Source: Corylus avellana
Taxonomy: Eukaryota > Streptophyta > Magnoliopsida > Fagales > Betulaceae
Reading direction: 5' to 3'
Length of the DNA stretch: 64,000 bases
Assembly: GCF_901000735.1 (NCBI RefSeq)
Contig: NC_081551.1
Location: forward strand, 9,745,232 to 9,809,231
The position numbers and the translations under genes are program-made. Within the stretch, counting starts at the first letter, position 1. Every line of letters begins with the position of its first letter. Below, in pieces: positions 1 through 28,249 of this stretch. Under the pieces are notes generated by a model, which saw only the letters and a list, made by a program, of their open reading frames with translations, was not told the DNA's origin and ran no database searches.

Positions 1-16200
<16,200 letters not shown>

Positions 16201-16495
16201 TCTCTCAATTTTCATTCTGTGTTTGGTTGCTGGGAAAGCGTAGTAAATGTAAGAAAAAAATCCGAAGAGTCGCTGTCAATTCCAGCCCAATTGTAGCTTT
16301 CTTCGGCGCTCCGATGTCTCTAAAGTCCCATTTTAAATCAAATCTTGGAAAATACATGGTTTGGGTTGATATTTAAAATCTCATAATTTTAATGGCTGTG
16401 TTACAAAAAAAATAATAATAATAATTTTAATGGCTAAAATATAAATACAAAATATAATTTTCAATGTTAATTTGCGATTTCTGAATTTTTTAAAA

Positions 16496-17266
16496 GGGTT
16501 AAATATTTTTTTGTCCTGAGTGATTTAACAACTTTATTTTTTGCCATTCGGCTTCACTTTGTATTACATATGATACCTCAATAATGGCTAAAAATGAAGA
16601 TGGTACATCCGTCTAACTTCCATCTAAAATTTAATGAAAATCCACATTAGAACCTCTAAAAAATCATCGGTGGCCGATCACCCCATGGGGGTGGCTAGAG
16701 TCACCCTTTGCCGGTTTGGTGGTGGTTCGGCTACCCTCATTTTGCAACTTGGGGGTGATTTCGGTCACCCCCAAAGCCCTTGGGCGGTTTGAAGGTGATT
16801 CGGTTACCCTCATTTTGCAACCTTTAGCCACCCCCAAGGCTGATCCCAGACCAACTAATCTAGAAGGGCCAACAACCTCAAAATGCCAACTAAAAAAAAA
16901 GTTACGGTTGGCCCTTGGGGGGTGGCTAAAGGCCATGGGGGTGGTTTAGCCACCCCCATTTTGCAACTTGGGGGGAGTCGAACCACCCCCAAACTGGCCG
17001 CTCAAGTCACTCCTTTTCCAATTTGTTTTTTAATTTTGTTTTTTAATGGTTTTAATTATTTTAGTTTTAAATTTTTTCTTTTTTTAATTAGGTATAGAGA
17101 CACGTGTCAATTTGTAGGGGTGTTGACATTAAATTTTGGACGGAAGTTAGACGGATGTATTATCTTCGTTTTTAGCCATTATTGACGTACTATATGTGAT
17201 ACAAAATGAAATCAAAAAAGTAAAAAAATAAAGTTGTCAAACCACATGAGGCAAAAGTATTTAACC
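16496..17266. mobile_element. Mutator-like non-autonomous element with long TIRs
   Basis: Terminal inverted repeats of roughly 150 bp start GGGTTAAATA on the left and end TATTTAACC on the right. TTTTTTAAAA flanks both sides (16486-16495, 17267-17276), as a 9-10 bp Mutator-type duplication would. The core (16660-17010) is GC-rich and built from short inverted words such as GGGTGGCTA and AGCCACCCCC. No transposase. Confidence 0.75.
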
Positions 17267-18520
17267 TTTTTTAAAATTATATTTTAAAATCACACATTTT
17301 AAATTATTATTTTAATAACACACTTGTTAAAGTTGCAAAATCTAACCCTTGATATCCATGAGGCCCTTTTGTTGTGTTAAGATTTTTTGTGTGTATGGCT
17401 TGAGTTTTTGTTTCTGCTTTTATTTTTATTTTTTAAAAAGAATCAAATTTAATTCTTAGGTTTTCATGCTATAACATTATAAAAACGACTTGAGGGTGTT
17501 TGGCAAACCCCTCCGCACTGTTCACCAACCCACGGCATTGTAGATTGGATTGGGCGCCAAAGACAGTTAGAAAAAAAAGCAGACTGTTGCACGCTGACAG
17601 GTATGGGTTTATTATCAATATTTTCTATTTTACCCCTTTAGCATTGTAAACAATTCCTATTTTGTCCTTTGAAAACACCCACACAAAAATATACCCAAAT
17701 TTTTCCCCCCCCCATCTCACAACATAGTGAGAAACTTCCTCTTCCCCAAATTTTCCCCCCCATCTCATAGCACAGCGAGTAACTTACTCTTCCCCAACAA
17801 CACTCACTCCTTCCTCCTCCTTCCATCTCCTTCCTCTTTCCGCCATTCTCTTTCTCTTTCCCCCATTCTCAGTCTCGGCATATAGGAGGATCAACAAGGA
17901 AAAGGAATCAACCACACCTTCATTGGCTTGGTGACTGGGTTCTGTATCTGAACCTGTGCGCCGCCAGTGAGTAAATCCTCTGTTCTTTGTTCTTCGCACT
18001 CCAGTTGGTTGTACTCTTCGTACTAAAAAAACCGACTAGATCTATTTTTCTAATATGCCTCAAGACAGTACGAGACAAGCACAGATACATCTCTGGACCA
18101 GATCGACGACCAAGGTGAGTGTATTAAACTTCCTTTGTTTTTTTCAAGCTTGTGTTTGCTGTCTTGTGTGGTTTGTGTATCGTGTGCTGCACAAAATTAC
18201 TTGTATCATAGCCATTGGTTGAATCCTTTTGGATGTTTTTTTATATTCTGAAATTTCTATTTTTTGGATCAGTTTGTGGCTAGAAATTGGAAGAGTGGAC
18301 TTCACTTTGAATTTGGTGAAAGCCCACCTATAAAGTTAGTATTTTAATAGTTTTTAAGGCTATTATATGCTGATTTGATCAGTTGTCTATTCCATGCATT
18401 ATATGCATAGGTTGGGTCCTATGTAAGATAGATGTATTTGCCACCATATTGTGTTATGTTCGTAGAAGATGCACGCCAAAACCTCAGTGTTGTGCTTATG
18501 TGTGTGGATCCACTAGAAAA

Positions 18521-19149
18521 ATTCTCTAGTTATGCCAATAAACTCAAGCTATTTAGGATTTCCACATATGCCATGGTTATATCTTTGATGAGGACATCTC
18601 TGCCCGTTGAGGTGACATACTTTCTAGGAGTATATGTGCATTCACACACAAACAGAGCATATGTTTATTTTTCTTGTTTTGCTTGCCTTTTTTTTTTTTC
18701 TTTTTTTGTGTTATGTTTTACTTTTAGCTATTCAGTTATCTTCAGTTAACATCTCAAGTTATTAAGAGCAATTTTCTAGGATAAATGTTCCTTTGTATCA
18801 GAGAAGCCTTTATAATGCAAGAGTAACTACCTTAAAAATTCTCTGGTTATGCCAATAAACTCAAGCTATTTAGGATTTTCACATATGCCATGGTTATATC
18901 TTTGATGACGACATCTCTACCTGTTAAGGTGACATACTTTCTAGGAGTATATGTGCATTCACACACAAACAGAGCATATGTTTATTTTTCTTGTTTTGCT
19001 TGCCACTTTTTTTTTGTGTTTCAAATGTTTTACTTTTAGCTATTCAGTTATCTTCAATATAACATCTCAAGTTATTAAAAGCAATTTTCTTGGATAAATG
19101 TTCATTTCTATCAAAGAAGCCTTTATAATACAAGAGTAACTACCTTAAA
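18521..19149. repeat. Tandem duplication, about 317-bp unit, two copies
   Basis: Units start at 18521 and 18838 and are about 95% alike over most of their length, differing mainly in the T-run near 18690. No open frame is shared by both copies. It sits in the 5' non-coding part of the Harbinger candidate. Confidence 0.85.
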
Positions 19150-20385
19150 ACTACGGGAAGAACTTCTGGGGTGCAAAACCCATATAATAATTAGTAGTTG
19201 GTTGTTTCTAAATTTGTAGAAATTGATTGAGAGTCAGAGGTTTGGAGGCTGGTAATTTGAGTTTGTAGCTTGAAAGAAATTTCCAGAAATGTTGATTGTT
19301 TGTTTGTGAGCATTTGTTGCTTTTCTCTAGCATTTGTCTCTGAAATCCTTGAGCTAAGTGTAATTGGTTGAAGAAGATGGTTGGGGCCACTGAAGTAATG
19401 CCTAATGCGGATTCCAATGGGTCAATTCTGAGTATCAAATGGTGCTTTAGGGAACTATGACAACTGATTTGCAAATGTTGATTGCTTATATAATGACATT
19501 GATAAACCATGGTTATTACTTCATTACTGTGACACTTTATTTTTATTTTCCTGAAGAAATTTAACTTGATTTTTTGGCACACTTGTGATAAGAGGTTATT
19601 TGAAGTATATGGAAGGTTAAGTATGACAAATGAGACCTTGTCTTCTAAAAAATAAGAAAAATAATGAAAATGAAATATAAGTACAAAGGTACAAACAAAA
19701 CGAAGGCCTAGCTTCCTATTAGTTTCAGTGACTACTATATTTGGGAGGTTTGTTTTGTTAAAATCTTTATGCATGAAATGAATTTTTGAGGGATTGGCAT
19801 ATTTAAAACTTCTGATTTTTTTTTTTTAATTTTTTTTTACCTTTTTTTTTTTTTTTTTTTTTTTTTGGCAGAGAAGTTTAAACCATTTCTTTAGATCCGT
19901 CGAGCATATTGGTAAATACTAGAGAGTTGGTTGTTTGTGCTCAGCTATTGAATTGTATAGTTGTTGAGATTCGTTAGTATATATATAAAGAGATATAACA
20001 TTTTACGTTAAAGTGTGTTAGCGACTATATTGTATGGTATGAATTATGTTAATGCCAAATACCAAAATTACGAGTATTTAGTATTGGCTATATGATAATG
20101 TAAACCATAGATATTGGGGGCTCTCTTGAATGTAGTGGCATTATTATAACTTTTTATAGGGTATTCTAAATCACTAATACGAATATTTATTATCTTTTAG
20201 TATGGTGGGTATAATCTATAACCACGCCACCTGACACAAGCACACCAAGTGACACATCCACAGGTAGGCAATCTTCTTTAACCATCATGTTGCTTATATT
20301 GCATGTGTTTATGTTAAGATATAAACACAAATTTGTGTTCATTATTTTAAACTTATTGTCCAACATTCTATAAATGTATTCGTAG

Positions 20386-21475
20386 ATGTCATACTGTACT
20401 ACACCACGCAAGTCACCACGGAAGGTGGGTCAAGGTGTCCCATCCCCTAAACAGTTCCCTGACCCTCCCAACAATCAGAAATGGGAACGAGAGCATGAGG
20501 TAGAAGTGCTCGAAGTTCTTATGAGTCTCCAAGAACAAGGTATCCGACCACCTTATAGGAGTTTCTTAATACCTCGCATAACCCATAAGCTCAACAAACG
20601 TCTGGTGGATGGCAGTAGCTACGTAGGCAGCTAGGTATCTCGGAAGATTGGTCATTTGAAAGACCTGCATAAGGATTACACCGACCTGATAAATCAGCTA
20701 CATGACACAGGGTATGGATGGGATGACGATCTGGGGATGGTTGTACTGAGTGCCGATAAATGGGAGCATTTTTGAGCGGTATGACAGTACAAATTACAAT
20801 AAAACAGCATATTGTTATACCAATTGACCTATTATTACTATATATGCCTCTAATTGTTGAATGTTTTTATTTGACATTCTTCCAGACACCGGGGTTGTAC
20901 AAGTACTACAAATTCCAGAATGGGCCACCTGCGAACTAGGATAAACTATGTGTCGTATTTGGGTCAACATCCACTGGAAAGTTGCGGTACGCTAGCACAC
21001 AATCCCCTCCTCGCCCGGATCTTAATATCTCACCTGCAATCGTGGATCTAACGGAGCCCCATCCATCTCCCCCGCTAGTGTCACAAAGGAAAAGGAAGGG
21101 AAAGAGGAACGCATCTCCAATAGAGTCATCGTGGAGCAACAAGCATTCATCACTTGGCATTGAAATTTTTGAAATGGTTATGGATAAATTAAACTTCTTG
21201 CAACATAGCTATCAAAAGAAATGTAATCTCAATGATGGTGGACATTCACATGCAGACGCTACCTCGAAAGCGGTCCCCCTTGCACAATCACCTTCGGAAG
21301 ATGTCATGGACATAATTAACGTCTTATCAAAGGAGGTTTCATTGCCTCTAAACGCGTACCTTCGGGCATGTGATGCATCATGGATTCAGAAAATAAGGCA
21401 AAGATAGTCCTTAAAATGAATGACATTGTGCAACGCCAGTGGCCGCTGAATTTCATTCAGCCTGGAGATATATTG
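20386..21475 (+). pseudogene. Harbinger-associated Myb/SANT-like protein, decayed
   Basis: Exon 1 frame from 20386 reads EHEVEVLEVLMSLQEQGIRPP and PRITHKLNKRL, then a TAG at about 20632 where relatives have Gln, then VSRKIGHLKDLHKDYTDLI and DDDLGMVVLSADKWEHF. After a short intron (about 20780-20885) comes TPGLYKYYKFQNGPP and a proline/lysine-rich region. The last frame, 20982-21407, ends EVSLPLNAYLRACD. This layout matches the Myb/SANT-like DNA-binding partner encoded by plant PIF/Harbinger elements, which helps bring the transposase to DNA. At least two stops break it. Confidence 0.7.
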
Positions 21476-21760
21476 TATGTGTTGTTGACTACTGTGACAT
21501 CAATCCTAACCGTGTGTACTAGTTTTAATTTGTATTTTTCATGATGCTTGCATGACTTAATGACTGTGTATGCTAATGATATTCGTGCTTACTTGTATTG
21601 TTGAATGGTTGCTTATTCCCTTTTAGTGTGTTGGATGATAAGTTTAATATATATCTACAAAGTTTTGTTTGTTGCAGAAGTTGTTTATTTTAATGTTGTT
21701 TGTAATGAATGTTGAACAACTATTTGACGTTATGCATTTGGTGTTAGCTTTATTATCGCT

Positions 21761-23748
21761 ATGAATGAACCTGGAATGTCAGGTGCGAACGTTGGGTTCA
21801 TACATTGGGAAGATAGTCTCGATCCATTTCCCGATTTAGACTCAAAGAGCTCAAGTCTGGAGATGATGATGACATTAATACGGATCCACAACTTATGGAA
21901 GAGTTGGAGATGCTGCTAATCCGCATGTTGGAACTGGTGAAAGAATACTACAAACAGTTAGCGCACCCAAAGGTAGTGAGGGTAGCAAGCAAACGACAAA
22001 GGAATTCAAAGTTAATTGGCCCTATGTGGGTACACTGGGTGCTTACACATCCAAACGAAACTACATGCTACGAGCGATTTTGGATGTCGCCATGGACATT
22101 CTTAAACTTATGCAACACTTTGAAAATGAATGGTTTTCTACGAAGCAAGTAGCTGCATTTTATCTAGTTATGGCACATGCCCACAAGCAAAAAGATGTAA
22201 TTGATAGGTTACAACGCTCGTTAAAAACAATAAGCAAGTATGTTAATGCAGTTGCGATCGCGATGTGCTACCTTGGGAAAACAATCATACAACCACTTCC
22301 AATGCAGGTGTCTCACCCATACATCACGACAAATAGCTTGTACTATCCGTGGCTCGCGGTAAGGCTCTATTAACCTTACTACTATTATATTTTGTTCTTT
22401 AACCTTCAAGGACCAAAAATTGGTGTATTAATGTTTTACCCAGTATCAATCTTCTTCTCTTTGTTTTTTGGGGAAACTTCACTAAGGACTCCCAAACTTT
22501 CACCCGTTTTGAAATACCCCCCCTGAACTTCAAAATATCTCAATTTAGTCCCATGAACTTTTAATTGCTTTCAATTTGGACCCCTCTATCAGATTTTAAA
22601 AGTCACATGACGTTTATACCCCTGACTTTTGTATAAAATTCCAACTTCTAAAACATTTTTTTAAAAAACAAAAAAACAAAAATTACGGATATCTTGGTCT
22701 TTTTTAAAATTTTTAACGGCTAAAATTAACGGAAGAGTCCAAATTGAGAGCAATTGAAAGTTCAAGGGACTAAATTGAGAGATTTTGAAGTTCAGCGGGG
22801 TATTTCAGAACGGGTGAAAGTTTGGGGGTCCTTAGTAAAGTTTCCCATTGTTTTTATTTTTTATTTTTTATGTAAGGTGCCTAAGTTACTCACTTTTTTT
22901 TTTTTTTCTTAATCGGCTATTCAAAACTATATATATGTCATTATTGAAATAAGTTTTTGTTCGTTATTTTTAGGATTGCGTTAGGGCGATTGATGACACT
23001 CACGTAAAAGCAAAACTGCGAGATGGCAATAGTGTGCCATATTGAGGGCGAAAGTCAAGCACAACACAGAATGTCATGTACATGGTGGACTTTTACCTAT
23101 GCTTCACATACGTCTATGCCGGTTAGGAGGGTAGTGTACATGACTCGCGGGTTTTCTTCGAGTGTATTAACGACCCCAAGGTCCGCTTTTCCACCCCAGT
23201 CGAAGGTACAATATAAATACTTACCTTTGCATGAGCTATGTAAGTTGATTCGCTGTTGTACTCTGTATGTCTTACGAAAATGTCTTTTGTGTTGCAGATT
23301 ATAATTACTTGGTGGACTCTGGATACGGTTGCTTCAAGGGGTTTCTACCCCCACACTGGAATAATATATACCATCAGGAAGCCTTTCGTAAATCAGGGGT
23401 CAAACCGAGGAATGCAATGGAATTGTTTAACTATAGGCACTCCTCCCTTCGGTTAGTTGTTGAAAGAACGTTTGGTATATGGAAGGCTCGATTTAATATA
23501 TTCGAAGATATGCCCCCTATCCGATTGAGAACCAACGACTGTTCGTGGTAGCATGTTGCGCAGTTCACAACTTTATTTGCAGGGATGAAGGTCAAACTGA
23601 TCCATTATTTAAGGAAGATCTACAACAGATGTACGGACAAGATTGGGTTGATGTGTCATTGCGTAATAATATGCCAAGGACTCAGTACGTAGAGCCAGGA
23701 TTACGGCTAGACCAAACGAAGGCAAGCAAAGAATACATGATTGTGTAA
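21761..23748 (+). pseudogene. PIF/Harbinger DDE transposase, decayed
   Basis: The frame starts MNEPGMSGANVGF. The helix-turn-helix region reads CYERFWMSPWTFLNLCNTLK, then after a frameshift near 22130 DRLQRSLKTISKYVNAV and NSLYYPWLA. The intron 22358-22973 now contains a small inverted-repeat element. The catalytic region follows: AIDDTHV (first Asp), a TAG in place of Trp near 23118, GSVHDSRV (second Asp), a second intron (about 23206-23298), then YLVDSGYGCFKGFLPP and ERTFGIWKARF (the Glu). It ends AVHNFICRDE and a 50-residue tail. All three catalytic residues are readable but at least one stop and two frameshifts disable it. Confidence 0.8.
22469..22847. mobile_element. Small inverted-repeat element inside the transposase intron
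   Basis: About 120-bp terminal inverted repeats begin TGGGGAAACTTCACTAAGGA on the left and, inverted, TGGGAAACTTTACTAAGGA on the right. The direct repeat TTGTTTTT flanks it (22461-22468, 22848-22855). 379 bp, non-coding. The 8-bp duplication and long TIRs suit a hAT- or Mutator-derived element. Confidence 0.8.
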
Positions 23749-24234
23749 CGAGCCATAGTGGCGGAGCACATGTGGAGTACAGTTCATGGTGGATAGTTAG
23801 TTCTCTGTTATATCATTTATTAGTTTGTTTTTTTTAAGATTATATATGTTTTGTAAAATTTTTATTTGCATTAGTTTGTTATATCATTTATTAGTTTGTT
23901 ATGCACGTCCTGATTATATCGTTAATTTGGTGGTTTGATGTTTAGCGAAACCCTATTTTGTAGGTGTTGCTCCTTAACCGGCTACTATTTTTATTGTAAT
24001 GGTTTTATACGGCATATATGTACCTACATTGAATATATTTCCTTATCATAGTAATTTTCATATGTGAAACGTATTTTGTTTATAAAGTGTCACATAATTA
24101 TAACAGACAGTAGTAAATTACTAACCAAAAATTGTATTCTACAATGTAAGTACTCATTCCAACTAAATTACAAGAACTAAACCCATAACAGTAAAGTGGA
24201 CTAACATATCTAACAGCAAAGTAGACTAACATAT

Positions 24235-24630
24235 CTAAAATGACAATATATGTTTACAACTATCGCCCGATGATTCGCCAGGAAGTATGATTGGAGCCAA
24301 CATAATTCCTAGGAGTAATGCAAATAAAGCAATAACAATGAACTGCAACTGCAGAATGGTTGCATCTTTGTTGTGAATTTCATGACATAACAATTCATTT
24401 TGTGCAATTAACGCAGGTATAAGATTGCAACAGCCTTCACAGACGGGGTCATCAAACCATTCAAAAAACCTGCAATACGGCTCACCCGTGCCATACTTTG
24501 GGCAGCTGAAGTATCGTCTACCGGGATTTTTTTCCGACAGTGCGGTTTGAATGTATGAGACCAAGCCGCAGAAGCAACGTTTGGTTTTGTTGAGACTGTG
24601 TGTGAAAGCAGTGGATGAGATTTCCGACAT
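24235..24630 (-). CDS. GRF-type zinc-finger protein with C-terminal membrane segment
   Basis: A 131-residue intact ORF. Residues about 19-60 form a GRF zinc finger: CFCG, then NPGRRYFSCPKYGTGEPYC and RFFEWFDD, with the Cys/Arg pattern of the family. GRF fingers bind single-stranded nucleic acid in some proteins; no role can be assigned here. Residues about 95-115 (FIVIALFALLLGIMLAPIIL) are a hydrophobic segment fitting one transmembrane helix, preceded by a short helical stretch. Many short plant proteins have this layout. It lies antisense, 490 bp beyond the Harbinger transposase end and inside the candidate element, so it may be element cargo or a captured gene. It is the only undamaged ORF of the three. 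Confidence 0.6.
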   Translation of the reverse strand: MSEISSTAFTHSLNKTKRCFCGLVSYIQTALSEKNPGRRYFSCPKYGTGEPYCRFFEWFDDPVCEGCCNLIPALIAQNELLCHEIHNKDATILQLQFIVIALFALLLGIMLAPIILPGESSGDSCKHILSF

Positions 24631-24649
24631 CTACAAAGGTCAATAACAA

Positions 24650-26122
24650 ACCTCAATAAGGCGCTTTAACATATATACAGAAGTCTGTTAGGTCTTATCA
24701 TTCGGATGATTACAAAATATAAATATAAGAATTTTTTCGGTGTCGTTCGAAAAATATGGTTCCTATCACTACAATGGTAATCAATATTTTTGTAAGCAAT
24801 GATACATGAGCTCCCAAATGCAATCCCAATAAACCAAAGAATCCCAAAAAAAAAAAAAAAAATACTAATATTAAAAAATTAAAAAAGCAAACCCATCTAA
24901 GAAAGCCAGCAATCCATCCAAGAAAAAATTAAACAAAAATAAATTTAAAACAGCATAGGAGCCTACATTTTAAGAACAAATCCAGAAACACGTTTCACAA
25001 AAAAAAACATCTACATTTCAAACCCGACACAGGGACCAATCACACACACACCCACAAATTCATCATTCGTTTTCTTGTTGCACAACATGATTCAGATGTT
25101 TTCTGAATCATGTTAGGATAAATATATGCGAACCCATATTCCATCATGGTTGGCTCACAAGATATGGGTTCGCAATATGGCTCATTTGGTTCAAAAAACA
25201 TGTGAGCCAAATTGTGAACCCATGGGTTCACATTAAATTGTATATGTGAGTCAAATAGCGAACTCTAGCAATCATGTTGCGAGCCAAATTGCGAACCCAT
25301 TCCTCTTACATCACAGCAAAATAAAGATTTAATTTTCATTGTTGTAGTCCATTCCTAAACCAGCAACCAAACCAAATCAAAAACTAGTATTTCCTATTTC
25401 ACTACTTAATTAATTGTACTTATAAACAATTAATTAAAAAGAGAATTATCCAAGAACAAGCTATCAATCTAAATATGTAATTTGGATTTTTAGCTGGGTC
25501 AGTGCAGTATATCAAAATTAACAGGGCATCATCAAATAAAAAAAAAAGTCATGAAGTAATAAAAAAAAAAAAAAATTAGAACAAAGCATCAAATTTTTTC
25601 TTTTCACCGTTGATAATGTGGGGGTGGCTAGCCACCCCATTTTGGCCAAGCCACCCCTTTTTGTTTTTTTTTTTTAACAAGAAGAACATAGAAGAGCATA
25701 AAACCCAAAAAAAAAAAAAAAAAAAAAAATCAAAATGCTGGCTGAATCGATCTCTCTGAAAAATTAAGCAAACCTTGATTTTTCATATTGATCGGGGAGA
25801 TGTCCGTAGTGGCTGTATGGAGCTTTCCATCGGCATAGCTAGCTTTTAAACTGTTGAAGAACAATGAGGGAGCAAGAAGAGGAAGAAATGATGAACTGCG
25901 GAAGAAGGAATGAGGGAGCAGGACGAGGAACAGTGCCGTGAAGAAATGAGATTTCATTGGTTTTCTATTTTGCCATATGGGCATATTTGTCTTTTACTAT
26001 CAATTGGGTTCTCCCATACAAGCATGCTACATGTGTGCAGCAGTAGCATAGTCAAACTCTTTCACTCGAGGAACAGTGCCGTGGGTCTTGGGGAAAGTGC
26101 TGTCATTTGACAAACAAGGCCC
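24650..26122. other. Non-coding right part of the Harbinger candidate
   Basis: No gene seen. Contains A-runs (24845-24862, 25560-25575, 25708-25729), a cluster of GCGAACCCA/GAGCCAAATTG words in both orientations at 25120-25310, and a GGGGGTGGCTAGCCACCCC palindrome at 25619-25640 like the core words of the element at 16496-17266. Confidence 0.5.
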
Positions 26123-26149
26123 TTGAGATGGTGTTAAAAAGCTTAAAAA

Positions 26150-26832
26150 ATACTTTTAATACATAAAACATAGTGCCTTCTAATCTTTCCCATTAAATCT
26201 AAAACAAGGAAAATATTCCTTATCTCTTTGTTTTCTAACAAAAGATTTGAATTTCTTCTTGAAATTGGTATTCCCACAAAGCTACATGCGATTACCCAAT
26301 ATATTGAGGTTATTTCGACTAACGATAGGTCTCACTCTTTAATACATCTAAGTAACCTACACTTCACATTTGAGTTTACAAACTCCTCAAGATTTAGAAT
26401 AAATGTTATAAGTCGGCGTGCATGTACATCATTTGTTATGACAATATTAACAAATGATGACTCACGTGGTCCTATTTGGTGTATGACATAAACTTGTCAA
26501 TACCCCAACATATTAACCTGAAGCCTATCTGCTTCCATGACCAAGATAAGTCATTTGAGGCTTAATATGTTATAGTTTAGATGCAGTTTCTAATTCTATT
26601 TACGACTACGAACAACAGGTTTTATAAGTTACAAGGACCTTTGAGTATAATCTTCTGTGATACCCACATCATCACTCAAATATGATGCATCTTAAGGATT
26701 TCACATGCATATAATTGGACAATACACAATCACACATATATGTCATGTAAGAATATAAGTGTACATGTATATTGTTCTATAATAATCAAAATATTATCCA
26801 ATCAATTGAATTTTTGGACACCATTTCCAACA
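26150..26832 (-). repeat. Copia-LTR-like repeat
   Basis: The right end, inverted, reads TGTTGGAAATGGTGTCCAAA, a typical start of plant Copia LTRs. The body is AT-rich and non-coding. No partner LTR or internal region is present, so it is a solo or truncated LTR. The left border is approximate. Confidence 0.45.
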
Positions 26833-26909
26833 TATATGTCCAAGCCGTTCTTTGATCCCAATAAATACAACCCTGTGTTGACCCTCACGTCAATATAGGT
26901 GCATATAAC

Positions 26910-28065
26910 CAGGGGTGGAACCAGGACTTTTAGTATGGGGGATGAAGGTACATAGATATATATAATTTCTCTATATATATACGTTTGTGCGTATTTATGT
27001 AAAATAAAAACAAAGAAGTCTCAAATTTAATTTCATAATAAATCATAAGTCATTAATATATACAAAAGTTATGTCTATAAAATTATTTTAGAATATCTAT
27101 TAATCATAACACACAAGGGCAACTTACAAAACTAAAGCAAATCATGCGGGTAAAGACAGTTCTAGTCATTTTATGGAAAAAATATAAAAGGTTACCTTCC
27201 TAAAAAAAAAAATTGCTGTAGTCGAATAGCCTCTGCCCTTGTAGGAAAAAAACAAAAAGGAAAGAAATCTATAACTCTCCCAAGAACCTTATTGGTTCTC
27301 TACACGATATACACACATAAAAAACGAAAATAAAATAAAAAAATAAAAAAACAGATAAAGCCTTACAGAGTGCCGAATTCCTTACGGGAGCTTTGGAGGT
27401 TCGATGGCAGAGTTGCGGAGAAGAGAGAAAAAAGGTTCAACTTTTTTAGCTGTTTAGCAATGAGCAATAAAATGAGAGGCTGAATCCAAAGAACAATAAC
27501 TTTCATTTGTTATAATTTGAGTAGAGGAAAGGATGATAATATGACTATATGAGAAGAGACACTTAGGTAATGAGTTTGATGGCAGTCGGCAGAGAAGAGA
27601 CATGACGCTAGAGTCTAGATAGAGTTCAAAGCCAAGTAAAGTTGCTTCAAAATCTCAAACCAAATTAGAGATCTTGTTAGAAGCCAACGAGTAGGTCTAT
27701 ATGGAGACATTTTTGACAAATTGTAACTTTTTTATAGAATATTTTTATCTAAAAACTTCAATTTGTGAAAACTAGTTACAAAGTCAGATTTTTTTGTGAA
27801 TTTTTTTTTCTTAAAAGTTTCATACTTCTCTCTGTAGCTTAAGAAAAGCTGTCACTGCACTTGCAGCCTGCTATGCTATCTTGTCTATGACCTCAAAAAA
27901 AAGACTAGGAGCTTTGTAGGTTTCTTTGCTAGGAGAGCCAAGAGGGGAGCAAAATGGAACAAAAATATTATTTGGGAGGACAAATATAATATTTTAGAGG
28001 GACAAACTTGAAAAAACCATATACTTTGGGGGAAATTTTAAAAATTTTGGGTAGGTCCGCCCCTG
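26910..28065. mobile_element. hAT-like non-autonomous element
   Basis: Termini CAGGGGTGGAACC and, inverted, CAGGGGCGGACCTACC. Flanking 8-bp sequences CATATAAC (26902-26909) and CATGTGAC (28066-28073) agree at 6 of 8 positions, fitting a decayed hAT duplication. AT-rich interior of 1.1 kb with no transposase. Confidence 0.55.
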
Positions 28066-28249
28066 CATGTGACATCAGCTCCTTCCTTAGTACTTGTAAC
28101 AAGACAAAATGATGATCAAAACATCGGATTGTCTTATAACAAGACAAAAGCTTTCATTGCAAATAAACCAAATAAAACACATGATAAAACACGAAGATCG
28201 TGTTCTACCCCCAAATCAAACGTACATGCAATTTATATAAAGAAAATAA

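Larger units (their letters stand above)
17494..26122 (+). mobile_element. Candidate 8.6-kb PIF/Harbinger element with three ORFs
   Basis: The ends GGGTGTTTGGCAAAC (17494) and, inverted, GGGCCTTGTTTGTCAAATG (26122) are similar, and TTGA lies directly outside both (17490-17493, 26123-26126). Weaker inverted similarity continues for about 150 bp inward. Inside are a Myb/SANT-like ORF (20386), a DDE transposase (21761) and an antisense GRF zinc-finger ORF (24235). Both transposition ORFs have stops, so it is inactive. The outer ends are inferred from short matches; the coding content is firmer than the borders. Confidence 0.5.

Noticed and set aside
19208..19774. 188-residue minus-strand ORF
   Set aside because: Amino-acid content matches random AT-rich sequence, and it lies in the non-coding part of the Harbinger candidate.
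22469..22847. Treating the 379-bp inverted repeat as part of the transposase gene
   Set aside because: It has its own TIRs and 8-bp flanks and lies wholly inside the intron.
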